Origin: Callaeas wilsoni
Taxonomy: Eukaryota > Chordata > Aves > Passeriformes > Callaeidae
Assembly (NCBI GenBank): GCA_013398955.1
Contig: VWPU01012687.1
Coordinates: forward strand, 1-64,000
DNA length: 64,000 bases
Direction of reading: 5' to 3'
The notes beneath the pieces are model-generated. The model worked only from the letters and a program-made list of their open reading frames with translations, did not search any database and had not been told where the DNA came from. The stretch's first letter is position 1, and every line of letters starts with the position of its first letter. This document shows positions 1-10,440 of the stretch, piece after piece. The translations under genes were made by a program, and so were the position numbers.

Positions 1-15
1 CCCCCGCCCTCCTCC

Positions 16-27
16 ATGCGGCAGTGA
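16..27 (+). other. Minimal upstream ORF in the MAML2 5' UTR (three codons plus stop)
   Basis: An ATG at 16 is followed by CGG, CAG and then TGA, giving the peptide MRQ and a stop 39 nt before the MAML2 start codon. Such short uORFs can lower translation of the main frame or allow reinitiation. The ATG context (CTCCATGC) lacks a purine at -3, so many ribosomes would probably scan past it. The ORF is seen directly; any regulatory effect is inference, and it assumes the transcript includes these bases. Confidence 0.5.
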
Positions 28-66
28 GGACCGACCCATCCGGAGGGCCAGGACCGGCAGCCAGCG

Positions 67-462
67 ATGGGCGACACGGCTCCCCCCCAGGCCGCGGGGC
101 TGGGGGCCGGGCTGCTGGGGGGGGGCCCGGCGGCGCCCCGGGTGCACAGCGCCATCGTGGAGCGGCTGCGGGCCCGCATCGCCGTCTGCCGCCAGCACCA
201 CCTCAGCTGCGAGGGGCGCTACGAGCGGGGCCGCGCCGAGAGCTCCGACCGCGAGCGGGAGAGCACCTTGCAGCTCCTCCACCTCGTGCAGCAGGGGCAG
301 GGCGCCCGCAAGGCCGGCAAGCACCCCAAGGCGGCCGCCGCCCCCGCCGCCGCCGCCGCCGCCGGCGCGGCGCCCCCGGACTACCACCAGCACCTCCTCG
401 GCAACGGCGGCATCAACGGGGAGCAGCCGGCGGGGGAGCAGCGCGCCTCGGCGCTCCTGGCG
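67..462 (+). CDS. MAML2: MAML2 exon 1: N-terminal part of mastermind-like transcriptional coactivator 2 (partial gene)
   Basis: The frame begins MGDTAPPQ and continues through PRVHSAIVERLRARIAVCRQ and LSCEGRYERGRAESSDRERE, which I recognise as the conserved N terminus of MAML2. MAML proteins are nuclear coactivators; their N-terminal helix lies along the groove formed by the Notch intracellular domain and RBPJ (CSL), and the rest of the protein recruits p300. Residues about 25-84 form the MamL-1 domain, basic and helical as expected. A polyalanine tract follows at about 89-102, then a QHLLGNGGINGEQ segment that matches the end of mammalian exon 1. The start is chosen because the product begins like the mammalian protein and the context GCGATGG is strong. 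The frame reaches the donor in phase 0 after 132 codons. The alanine/proline linker appears shorter than in the human protein as I remember it. The remaining exons lie beyond the window. Confidence 0.97.
96..125 (+). other. Predicted G-quadruplex motif inside MAML2 exon 1
   Basis: Four G-runs occur within 30 bases: 96-99, 102-106, 109-111 and 117-125, separated by loops of 2, 2 and 5 nt. This satisfies the usual G3+ N1-7 pattern on the coding strand, so it could fold in DNA or in the mRNA just after the start codon. It encodes the glycine/leucine-rich residues 10-20. Folding and function are inferred. Confidence 0.6.
331..373 (+). repeat. GCC-type triplet run encoding a polyalanine tract in MAML2
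   Basis: Mostly GCC/GCG codons encode a run of alanines broken by one proline and one glycine. The uninterrupted GCC run is six or seven codons long. The equivalent mammalian segment is a longer alanine/threonine/proline linker, so this low-complexity linker varies in length. It lies between the RBPJ/Notch-binding helix and the end of exon 1. Confidence 0.85.
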
Positions 463-468
463 GTGAGT
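463..468 (+). other. MAML2: Splice donor of MAML2 intron 1
   Basis: The exon ends GCG and the intron begins GTGAGT, a near-perfect U1-matching donor. It falls where the match to the MAML2 protein stops, at the ALLA residues that correspond to ALIA in mammals, and it leaves phase 0. The frame runs on to a stop at about 652, but the residues past 462 do not resemble MAML2. Confidence 0.93.
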
Positions 469-1180
469 CACAGCGCCCGCTGCCGGCGGGGAGGCGCCGC
501 GCCGAGCCCCCGCTTGCTCCTCGGGGCGCCCGCCCTGCCCGCACCGTCCCGCGGGCCAGCGCCGCGGGCCCGGGGCTGTCCGTGGGCTCGGCCCGCTGCG
601 CCTCAGGGTGCTCCCCGCCGGGCGCTGGACCCCGCGGTGGCATCGAGTGTGTGAGGAGCGGTGGGCAGGCGCTGAGCCGGGGGGCTGAGGGCGTGTGTGT
701 GCTCCTCGACGGGATTTTGGGACTGCTTGGGGTGTTGGTTTGGGTTTGCTTTGGGTTTTTTTTACACCCCGCTGTGGACCTAAAAACGCGTCGCGCGCCT
801 CTGCCATCGCGCCTTGCCGAGGCGGTGACAGCGGCATCCCTGAGGAGGGCACCGGCAGCCGACGCTGTCAGTGCGTCCCCGAGCGAGGGTGAAAAGTAGC
901 GCTAGAGTATCGCCCGCGTTCAGAATTGTCCCCCCTGCCCCGCTCCATCCCGTTTGCCAGGGCTTCAGGCACCTATTTTCGCTCAGCTAGCGGCCGTGCC
1001 CCTGGAACTCGGACAGTGCCTGCGCCCGGGGCAGCGGGAACGGCCCGCAGCGAAGCGCCCGCGCCTGCGGGGCAGCTCCGAGCGCCGGCCTCGCCAGCGA
1101 TGCTCAGGTTGTTATTGTCACCCGGAGTGTTTCGCGGAGCAGAGTTACGAGAGTTTTCCAGGCGCTGCCGCTCTGTAAAT

Positions 1181-3650
1181 GATACGCTGACCTTTTTCAA
1201 CTGGAAATTGCTCTGAACATGTCAAGGAGGCGAAGCCTTGTCTCCTGTTACTTTATTACGAGCAGTCAGTGCACCACGCTTTTGAAGGCGTATGCTGCGC
1301 TGCGCTGCCTCCCAACTCTTAATTCTCGGCACACATGCTAAACATTGAGAGGACTGACTGCATCCTGATAGGCCCGCGGCTGCTATTCGAACAGCTGAAA
1401 ATAGATCGCTCCCTCTGCTCCAGACATCAAACTTATCTTTCTTAGTGCCTGACGTATGCTAAAACGGGACCTTTGTGGTCGTTTCTCCCTCTTACCCGTG
1501 CGGTGCGTGGATCGACGTTTGGGGCTGCGTTACTCAGCATCGTTCGTGAGGTTGATGATGTAAGCGTTAAATGCGATAACATTGTGTCCGAGGGGAGTTT
1601 AGGCGCTTCCACCTGACTCAGTGTTCAGATTAAATCTCCCCACATTCCTTGTCACAATCAAGAAAGCCATTATCTTATTTTTCCAGTGTGTATTAATGTA
1701 ATGCTTTGCACTTGCCTTATGGGGGGGAAAAAAAAAAAAAGGCTTTTGCCTAATAGTGTACATCCCAGAAAAATTCACTTTCTGAAATCAGGCAACAGGC
1801 CTGTGTGGGGTTTTTTGTTTTTTTTTGTTTGTTTGTTTTCAATTTTAATTTTTTCCTAGTTGTTACTATTATTATGAAATAGCTGGAGACAGCTGTTTGG
1901 AAATGCTAAATGAAGCAACTCCCAAGAAAATACTGAAAGATTTTCATCTTTGAAGTGCAGAGAGGTTGTCCTTGTTTCTGAAATACCACTAATGGCTATT
2001 AACTTGCTGCTTGCTGGAGATGCTGTATACGGCCCTCGCTCTATGTTGTGTGTTGCATTACCTCCCAGAAAACTCCACACACACATTTTCTTGAGAAGCA
2101 AAAGGTCTGGCAAAGTCCCCATCATTTTTGCATGCTAGCCTTCGGTAATCCTGCTGACAAGGTGTGTGACTTCAGTGAGCATGACGTTTGGGGCCCTGAA
2201 CCATATTTTGACACCGAGGAAATGCTGGCTCATGAAACGGCATTGTTGTAATGGTGTCACTGCACATCCTCCCACTCTGTGCTTGACACAGACATTCCTC
2301 ATTTGCTGCTCTGGTAGGACTGCCTGATTAAGAAACAGAGAAAGGCGTTGGTTCAAAGTCACGTCTCTGTGTCATGGAGATACACCTTCTCCTTACCCAG
2401 AGCTCCTTAGAACGTTGTTGCAGATATTAACAAGGAAAAGCAAAACACACATTGTCTGAGTGGGATGAATTCAAGCGGCTGAGAGTAATATACCAGGCAG
2501 TACAGCTTTGTGTTCCTGTTCCTGAAAATTCAGAGGGCAGGGATGGACCAGGAAAGATCAGAGTCTTGCTTTTCCTCCAGCCATAGCTGGAAAAGGAATT
2601 ATCTCTGCCAGTTATTCCAAGGGTACTTGAAAAGGAAGGACGAGGTAGACTAAGCCTGTTGTCCTGTGCATTATAAATGGATGGGAACAGAACAATCTCT
2701 AAGAATTCATCCTCTGTGGAGTGATTCTCAAGAGGAAATCCAGTGGAAGCCTTACATGCACTATTCCTCTAACTCCAGATTTATTCCTTACAGCAGATGT
2801 GAGGTGCACAGGGTCCTGGAACAAGGGGCATCTCTGAGTTTCTGTTGTGGCAGGTACAACTCTGGCACAGGGAAGCACAAGACAGGAGCATGGGTGCGAG
2901 TTTCACACTGAGCATGTGAGACTGGACATATACCCGACTCCAAGGGGAATGTAAAGCTTCACGTGCCTTGCTGTAGGTCCACCAGTTAAAAAAAACCCCA
3001 CAGCTCCACACAGATAAGTGCAAAGGCAGTCATAACTCTTGGTGGGGAGTTCTGGCTACCAGGTCGCTCTTTGTCTGCAAAACCCAGCTGGGTTATTTCC
3101 TCTGCTTTGCAGGTCCCACCGCTCTTGTTACACGTGCGCCTGGCGTGTTTAGTGGCATTGGATGGGTCATTTACACAGTTGGACTCAAAAGTAAATATTT
3201 GACACTTGGTAACATTTGAAACAATGTTTCCTTGACTGTATCAAAGAGCTTGAAGTTATTATCTGACATTGTTGATACTATTATTTGATAATTATCTTTT
3301 CCCAGTGGACAGTTTAAAACTGGCAGAAAAGAGAGTTTTTAGAGGAGTTTGGTTTGGCCTTAATTTAACAGTGTTACTTTGATTTTTGAGAAAGTATCTT
3401 TGGCAACAGCATTTTCTAATTGGAGACTGGGGATCAGATTTTTTTAGCTGGACCAATGGATGTGGGTGTGTGTGAATGAGAAATTTATTCTTCAGGACAC
3501 AGCTAGGGAAGCTTTTGTACTTTCTACCTTCCTGCATTTCCCAAGAGCTGACATTTGTTTATTTATATGGTGTTGTTACTTTTCATGGTGCAGAGTGGAA
3601 CAGATAAAATATTCTGTTTTTCTTTTATACATACATCTATATGTATGTAT
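1181..3650. other. Intronic sequence with homopolymer runs, no gene
   Basis: This AT-richer sequence follows the CpG island. It contains a G7A13 run at 1721-1740 and a T-rich (TTTG) stretch around 1811-1840. The ATACATACAT/ATGTATGTAT inverted pair at about 3629-3650 is a small local foldback. Open frames are short and unrelated to known proteins. I see nothing else that can be supported. Confidence 0.7.
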
Positions 3651-3717
3651 ATGCCCTCCAGCACTTAGCTGTTTATACTATTTATGTTATATATAAACAG
3701 TTTGTTCTGGAGGGCAT
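3651..3717. repeat. Imperfect inverted repeat able to form a 67-nt hairpin
   Basis: ATGCCCTCCAG (3651-3661) is the exact reverse complement of CTGGAGGGCAT (3707-3717). CTGTTTATA (3669-3677) is the exact reverse complement of TATAAACAG (3692-3700). The two stems of 11 and 9 bp are separated by an internal loop of 7 x 6 nt, and the terminal loop is 14 nt (3678-3691). The size and shape resemble a microRNA precursor or a small foldback element. No target-site duplication is evident. Any function is unproven. Confidence 0.8.
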
Positions 3718-3790
3718 TCCTCAGTGGCTTAAGCCCTGAACTGGTAATACCAAAGTTCTTGCACTGCAGTTTCAAGTCTCCGGCAGCCAA
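3710..3790 (+). repeat. Possible tRNA-derived SINE head
   Basis: The stretch TCAGTGGCTTAAGC (about 3722-3735) looks like a tRNA D-arm and A box. About 35 nt later GTTTCAAGTCTC (about 3768-3779) resembles a B box. ACTGGTAATACCAAAG in between resembles an anticodon arm. This is the arrangement of a pol III SINE head. The sequence up to about 3930 may be its body but I cannot assign it. It is too degenerate to be a working tRNA gene. Confidence 0.35.
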
Positions 3791-3940
3791 TTCATTCCAT
3801 CGTCCTTCTGACACAGGCTGAGCACTGCTCATTTTGCTCTGTGAGAGCTGGGAACTCTGTCTCATGAGCATTAGTGCATTATTCTGATCAGGTTCTTTCA
3901 TTGCAGCCATCACCCCAGTGGCTCTGAGTGTGTTAAGCAA

Positions 3941-6790
3941 TGTTTGTCATCAGTCACAGGTGACTTGTTCTACTTTCACCCATGTCATAGTTGTGCTGAA
4001 TTTATCATTATAAGAATTTATTTAAAATAATAATCTAATACATTAATATTTTCTGTACTTGGAAAAGTGACTGTGAAAGTGATCTGCTCCCCAGATGTAG
4101 TCTGCAAGCAGGTGAAAAAAGAAAAGGGAAAACAAGCCCATAAAAGTGATGTATCCAAGGAAGAGGGGAATGTGTTAATTCCTCCTCCTCCCCTAAATTC
4201 TCATCAACAGCTGTACAAATCTAGAAGAGTCAATGGTTTTGTACCAGTTCCCAGAGGACCTCAGTGGAAAACAGGGTTGCCTGACTGGTACCAAGAGCCA
4301 AGATTGACTTGTAAAACCTCAATTTAGGCAGTTATTTTATGTGGCGATCCTAAATTAATTTCCTTAGGACTTTTTTTTATGATCCACACTGTGTTTGCTG
4401 AGATTTGGGCTCCTCTGTGCTAAAGATCCTTGAGTATTTTAAAAGGAACAATTGTGCTCTGGTATCTTTGCCCAAGTTGATACTTACCCCATCTCCCAAG
4501 ATCTTTGTTTTGTTTGCTGGTTAGCTGCCAGGGTACCCTGCAGAAATACCTGCATTTTTTGATTGTGGATGTACATAGCATTTGGAAACGCTCTGAAGCA
4601 AGCAGGATAAGGTGACCAGCTATGGGGTGAAGCGACATTATGGTGTGGTAAGGACAGGTGGATTAAAGGACAAACCATTCTGCAAAGCTAGAGTGCAATC
4701 TTTTGACTAACACAAGGCTTGGTGCCAAAGCAATGGAAATGTTCTGTTTGTGAGGTGAAGGACTGCTGTCTGCTCCCTGGGCTTCTGCAGGAGCAAAGCT
4801 GTGTTCTGATAATGACAATTTATGTAGCTGAGTCAGGTAAAATGAGTAAATCACGTTGTCTGTGTGGGTAGAAAACATTGATCTGCTGTTATGGGCCCTC
4901 TGGCCTGCTGTGAGCCATTTAGTTAGGATGGGCATGGGTGCCATTTTAAAATTTTTGTTCCCCTTAACCGTGAGAACATTTTCCAGACCGAAATCAAGAA
5001 GCCTCCCTGGAAGTTGCATAGAAGCTGTATTTAAAAAGATTTCAACAAGTGAATTTGTTAAATTTATGCTAGTATGTAGGAGCCTTTTCAGGTCTAGTTC
5101 TCCCATCAAATCAGTTGCCCCCTCTAAAGCTTTTTTAGCTTTGAATACGTTTAATGAAAGTCCTCTCCATTCTGAAACTGTTTAACAGACTGTTTCTACA
5201 ACCAAAGTTTCTGTAGGCAGCAAGCAGAGGAACAATGTCTCTGCCTGGACTTAATGTGCTCTCCAAGGCCAACCCGTGGGCTTGTTAATGTCCGTGGCTG
5301 TTATGGCATGTCCTCTGAGAGAGTTCTTGCATCCTCTGCAGTACTCAAATTGAGTCCCTTGTCTGTAGGACCACAACAAAGGAAAGTGATATTCAGCTTC
5401 TGTTTGTTCTGCTTTGAAAAGTGTGACTCCAGCAAAAATATGAGCTGTTCTGTGGGGAAATCTGAACCTTAGAGCGGTACGTCTGAGTCAGAGAAGCTGT
5501 TTTGCCAAAACTTTGACTCTCATCACTATTAGTACTTCTCCCCTCACAAAGAACACTCCCTACAAAAGGAGTATATGGGGTTCAGTTAGGTTGCAGTGAC
5601 CAAAAAAGCCCCAGCAGATACGTTAGTCAGTTAGCAGCTTAAGAAAGGCCACAGTGCCTCTCTTCCTCTTCCTAACTGCTGTCAACAGTCCCTTCCACCA
5701 AGATATTGTCTTCGGAGGCCAGTTGTTGTCTGCCTTTCTTATTAAGTCTGCTGCCTTATGAAACTGAAACTTCACCCGTCTCATGACTGGAAAAGAATTG
5801 CTCCATCCAGGTCCCTTTGACAACTTTGGGAAGGGTGGTATCTCTGCTGCTTCATTTATATTGCATTCCCTATGTGGTGTAGGAGGAGCTGGAAGCTGGC
5901 AAGCTGCTCCAGCTAACAAAGCACTGGCATAGAGGTGCCAGCTCTGCCAGAAAGTGTCTCTGTGGTCTCGCAAATGTCTCCTGCTGTGCCACTATTTCCC
6001 TTCTATGCTTTAGCTTTTCCGGTAGCGCAGTCTCACTAGCACATGGGACCTTGGGTTCTGCTGAAGGCTCCACTCTACATGACAATGACCTGACACCATC
6101 ACATCCTGGAATTCAAGCAGGTGATTAAAGCAACCACTATGTAACACCTTAGAGGGCACACAATCAGCTGCGTGGTGCCTAGAAGAGCTTTGGCCACCTG
6201 GCTGCTCTGAAGAGAAGAACAAGGCCTTTACTCTTTGACCTCTCTCCAATGTCCGCATGTCAGCATTCCCTTGTATGAATTCCCAGTGGTGGTACTCCCA
6301 GCAGGAGTAGGATGAGGCTGGTGGGATTCTTGACAGGTCTGTGTTTTCCACAAATCTTAATCGGCATCTGTAAACCTAAAAAGGGTCTTACCTGTATCGT
6401 GCTGCTCCAGTTTGGAGCAGTTTTGAGCAATGAAAGAGGCAGTGGTCTTGGCTGCAGAAAAGATGGAGTTGGTGCTGAGTGAGATTTGGATCAAATTTTC
6501 AACTTAACAGTAGTAAGATACAGATTTTTTTTCTGTGCTTTTTTTCTTTTAAATAAAAGTATAAACTATTTATGCCCTAGATTCCCACTGGAAAGCTTCC
6601 TATAGCCACTTGAGAGCCAATTTGTGAATTTATTATACCTTGTCAGGTTCTTCCAAAGTATTTTTAGATGCAGGTAATCAGTCCCTAATTTTACTGTCTT
6701 GCCAACACCAATACCTAAACCAAAGTACCTGCAACTGTCAAGCAACGGTTTTTAGGTGAGCATGCTGTAAACAAAAATCTAAGTGTTTCC
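3941..6790. other. Intronic sequence, no gene recognised
   Basis: This is mixed-composition intron. A 148-codon frame on the minus strand (4663-5109) and a 116-codon frame (5623-5973) do not resemble any family and lack splice or start evidence. No repeat family was recognised with confidence. Confidence 0.6.
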
Positions 6791-6794
6791 ACTC

Positions 6795-6905
6795 TGACTC
6801 TAGCATCTATTCAACAGATTACTCCTGTTACTTCAATTCCATAAGCCTCAGTTTCCTCTGTGAAAGACACTATTTTTCATTTCTGTAAAGCGAGTTGTGA
6901 TGGTG
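6795..6905 (+). repeat. Probable MIR/CORE-type SINE fragment
   Basis: CCTCAGTTTCCTCTGTGAAAG (about 6846-6866) followed by TCTGTAAAGCGAGTTGTGA (about 6883-6901) matches the order of the MIR 3' half, where a CTCAGTTTCC box precedes TGTAAAGCGCTT. The 5' part is weaker. The orientation is plus. In birds such SINEs are ancient and normally decayed. Confidence 0.45.
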
Positions 6906-8039
6906 AGTTTTATGGCTCAGAAGCCAAATTCATTATTGATGGAGCCGAAGAAAGGAGTTTTGAATGTTTGCTTTGACAAAGCCTTTGAGGTGCATTCAAA
7001 TCACCTTTTCAGCCTTCAACCCACAGATCTGAGTTTTGGAAATACAAACCCAAATGAGTCTTTTACATAATCACATGACTTCCAGACCTGGGTTTTCATG
7101 GCACCACATTGCCAATATTCACAATAAAAGTGCAAGATGTAGCAGTGATCCTTCTTTTTAGGAGAGAAAAGCATTTTTTGACTTTCCCTTCATAATCAAG
7201 AATGTGTATGCTTTATATTTTCTTGTTTTAGTTGCTCTTGATTCTGCATCAATATGTGCTCAAATTAATCTCCCAGTTAAGTCATCTGTGTCCAAGCTTC
7301 ATGTACTTGATGCTTCAGCAAACTGGGAGCAAAGTGGGACTGGAACTGAGAGCGTATACACAAGTCATCAGCTCTCAGTGAGGCTGCAGCTGCTCCCCAG
7401 TAAAAGCCAGTGGGAGCTACCTTGCCCTGCATTTGTTGCCTCCCATCTGGTAGTAATGGAGGATGGTTCACGCTTATGGCTCAGGGTGAGAAAAACACTG
7501 AGAAATATTGCTTAATTTAATAATTTACACAAAATTCCAATGCACTTACTGAAAAGTTATAATTTATTTTAGTTTTAATTCGGAAACACCTCACACCTGT
7601 GGTTTCACCTATAGGTGCTAGCATTTCCCTGAAGAAATTCCTTTTATTCAGAAATGGCTCCTGTAGCTATTTTTATCTGTGTCACTCAGTTATAATTCTG
7701 ATGTGCTTGCAAACCCAGCTGAATCAAGGTGGAGAGAAATTAGTAGCAATTAGGAATCGATGTGAAAGTGCTTCTGACAAGTGAGGATGTAGATCTTGCA
7801 AACCCATTTACCTGCTGCCCGAGCCTGAAGCTGGCTGAAAGACTTGGTGAGATCCTGGACTCACAGATGAAACCCCAAGAGGGTTCATTGTGGCCATTCT
7901 GTTTCGAAACAAAACATGCTATTGTGCAAGAGTCATCCCGGTGGTACCCTGGCTTTATTGTAGATCTCTGCAGCCACCTTTCTAGTGTAGGTGTTATACA
8001 AACACCCAGTGAGAACCGTGCTCTTCTCTGCATAGCTCA

Positions 8040-8200
8040 GTGCCTCAAGAGACAAGATAGACAAAGAATGGAAGGAGGAACAGAAGCACAAAAAGGTCAA
8101 GTGTCTTGCCCAAGGCCAAATAGCAGGTCAGTGGCAGAGCTGGGAACGGAGCCCAGATTTCCTGACTCCTAGTCCAGCACTCTATTAATCATCTCTTTGC
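8040..8200 (-). repeat. MIR-type SINE, relatively well preserved
   Basis: Read on the minus strand, the sequence gives a tRNA-like head (GAGTGCTGGACTAGGAGTCA), then CCCAGCTCTGCCACTGAC, then TTGGGCAAGACACTTGACC and a decayed CTTCTGTTCC box. These pieces are in the order and spacing of MIR/CORE SINEs. The match is better than for the other SINE relics in this window. Because MIR activity long predates birds, the preservation could mean slow decay or retention as a conserved element. The assignment rests on recalled consensus, not an alignment. Confidence 0.75.
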
Positions 8201-9710
8201 TTTGTGTTCTGTGGCCTGTTACTGATCATAGGAAATGTGAGGATGACTTTCCGACAGCTTCAGAATTGCTTCTTAGTTTTGGAAACTATTGATCATCAGC
8301 ACATTATTGAGATAAAGAGGTCATGTGCTGGACTCTTGTACATGTATATGCACTAGAGGATTCAGAACTAAGTGTTCTAGGTATCGATTTCAATCCAGGA
8401 CGCTGAAAAGCCATCTTTCATAATCCCAAATATTTCTTCTAAGTCAAAATTTTAAAGTCTTTTTTTTCCCCTACATTATCTACAAAGTGGTTTGTTTTTA
8501 TAGCATTACCCATCACAGTTGAACTCCTATATTGGTGCTTGCCCTATACATTATTTCTTCCTTGAAAATGAGTTACAGCAGTTATTTAGTTAGCAGGGCT
8601 TTTCTTCTCAATGGAATTTACCCATGAAACAGTCAGAAAACCAGTAAGTCAACAGTCCTGAGACACTAGTGATCCTTACTTATTTTCATTCCTCACTGTA
8701 GGATGTATTCAGTTTCCAAAGTCTTTCAATGGATTATCTTGATCACAAAGTTAATTACACCTGTGAGGTTTTTTTTCTTCTCAAAAATTCTGACTTGAGG
8801 CAAAACTCTAGCTACTGTGGTAATGACTTACTGAGAGTCTCTTGTAAACAATAGTATAATCACTTTCTTATAGTCATGGCAACAGTGTTTAAGCAATGAG
8901 CTTACTGAACATAATGTGCACTGTCTCCACTGAATAGTTATTGCAGCACTGAAGTGTATGCTGCTCATTTTCAGAAGACTTGGAGACATAAATTATTCAG
9001 CAAAACAACACTGCTCCAGAAAGCATCTTTGAAATCATTGCATTCTGTACTAGCCAAAGCAGGACGTTCATTGGTGCTGACAGGGCTGTGTTTAGTTACT
9101 GCATAACAGCGGAGTCTTTGGTCCACGCTTGCTCCCACGGAGTTAAAGGATGTCTGTCTCACACCACTTGAGGACTGTGCTACCTGTTGGCAGGTTCATG
9201 CTTCCCCTGGTAATGTTTGCTGCTGTGGAGGGCAGAATGGCTCAGGAGGATGCATCCTGCACATATCCATGGCGTGAGAGGTGGTGACTAGCTGCAGAAG
9301 GAAGAATTTGGTTTAACAAATAGGGGGTTTATTCCAGCAGGGCTAATCCTTTCCTTGACCCAGAGGATCACGTGGATTCCTACTCAGTAGGTTGGGGAGG
9401 CACCTTGGGGAGTGGGCGACTTCACAGGAAGCTTCAGAGTTGAACCCCAAGACAAGAAGCTGTCCCTGATTTTTCTGTTTATTTTAGTTTTTATCTCTCT
9501 TATTCAAATATCTAGACCTGAAGGAAAGACCTTGTTGGCAACAGTTGTTGTTCTGGGATGAGTCATTCCACCAGATTTTAGAAATACCACCTCAGTGACA
9601 GTTGGCAAAAATGCTGCATGGGCTGTTCAGTTTATGTTTTTCACTTTGGAAAATCAGACCATTTATTTAGGGTTCTGTTGCTTTAGAAACCATCTCCAGA
9701 CACTCCAAGT
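8201..9710. other. Intronic sequence, no gene recognised
   Basis: This is AT-rich up to about 9150 and more mixed after that. About 9190-9480 has a GTTTATTCC motif and CACGTG-like bases that could be part of an old LTR, but no termini or target duplications can be defined. No coding frame is credible. Confidence 0.55.
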
Positions 9711-10037
9711 TCCTCCCTTCCCCTTCCCCTCCCTTCCCTTCCCTCTCCTCCCCTCTTTTTCTCTCCCCCTCCCTCTTTTTCTCTCCCCCTCCCTCTTTTT
9801 CTCTCCCCCTCCCTCTTTTTCTCTCCCCCTCCCTCTTTTTCTCTCCCCCTCCCTCTTTTTCTCTCCCCCTCCCTCTTTTTCTCTCCCCCTCCCTCTTTTT
9901 CTCTCCCCCTCCCTCTTTTTCTCTCCCCCTCCCTCTTTTTCTCTCCCCCTCCCTCTTTTTCTCTCCCCCTCCCTCTTTTTCTCTCCCCCTCCCTCTTTTT
10001 CTCTCCCCCTCCCTCTTTTTTTCTTTTTTCCCCCTTT
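9711..10037. repeat. 20-bp homopyrimidine minisatellite, 13 identical copies
   Basis: The unit CTCTCCCCCTCCCTCTTTTT is repeated without any difference 13 times from 9761 to 10020. One degenerate copy precedes it at 9741-9760, and pyrimidine-rich flanks extend from 9711 to 10037. The plus strand is pure C/T and the minus strand pure A/G, with G3 and G5 runs in every unit. Such tracts can adopt triplex (H-DNA) or G-quadruplex structure. The long open frames on both strands here are artefacts of the repeat. Perfect identity suggests recent expansion or homogenisation, or a copy number approximated by the assembler. Confidence 0.98.
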
Positions 10038-10299
10038 GCTCACTGTTATGGTATCTCAACATCTGCGCTTTTCAGTCTTGATTATGATCTGATTTGCCCC
10101 TTCTGAAACCGCCTATGGGAAATACTGTGGACGTGGCACTGTGGAACATCAGCCTAATGTAGGATCAGGCTTTTTATTTCTGATCATTATGCTAGTTTAT
10201 AGTCAATTATTTTGTTTTCCAAAGAAATGCATTCTCTCTGCTTCTCTGAAAGCTTTTGGTTCAACATCCTTCCAAGCTAGATAGACTTGGTGTTCAACA

Positions 10300-10440
10300 C
10301 GCGGCCGCTTACCTCCGTGGCTCAGTTCCCGGAAACACTTATGCGTGTGCTTAATTGTGCACACATGGGTAATCGCACTGAAATCAAGATGTGTCGAATT
10401 AAGCAAGTCAAGAAATATTTGCAGGGTTTGGTCTTTGTTC
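10300..10440. repeat. Old, partly palindromic interspersed element with retained CpGs
   Basis: GCTTAATT (10349-10356) pairs with AATTAAGC (10397-10404), and ACACAT (10361-10366) pairs with ATGTGT (10389-10394). The flanking bases, including GTAATCGCACTGAAATCAA and TTTGCAGGGTTTGG, recall a palindromic non-autonomous repeat widespread in turtles and crocodilians. The left part (10300-10345) holds a GCGGCCGC site and several further CpGs, unusual in this CpG-poor intron. The family assignment is from memory and tentative; the inverted arms are seen directly. Confidence 0.45.

Larger units (their letters stand above)
1..1180 (+). promoter_or_regulatory. MAML2: CpG island spanning MAML2 5' UTR, exon 1 and start of intron 1
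   Basis: This stretch is very GC-rich and dense in CpG, in sharp contrast to the AT-rich, CpG-poor sequence that follows. It covers the visible 5' UTR (1-66), the first coding exon and about 700 bp of intron. CpG islands around first exons are normal for broadly expressed vertebrate genes. The transcription start is not visible and probably lies upstream of the window. The long open frames that cross the island in other frames follow from its scarcity of stop codons and are not genes. The downstream edge near 1180 is approximate, set where composition drops. Confidence 0.9.

Noticed and set aside
24..899. Long open frame through the CpG island in a different frame from MAML2
   Set aside because: It starts at GTG, is made of arginine/glycine/proline-rich GC-biased codons, ignores the MAML2 donor and matches no family; it is a by-product of few stop codons in GC-rich DNA.
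3719..3790. A functional tRNA gene
   Set aside because: A- and B-box-like stretches exist but the cloverleaf arms do not pair properly and no terminator follows; better explained as a SINE head.
9190..9480. Possible LTR (GTTTATTCC motif)
   Set aside because: No TG...CA termini or target duplication could be found.
9595..10092. Low-complexity protein frames over the minisatellite (both strands)
   Set aside because: A 20-bp repeat without stop codons stays open in several frames; the products are pure repeat translation.
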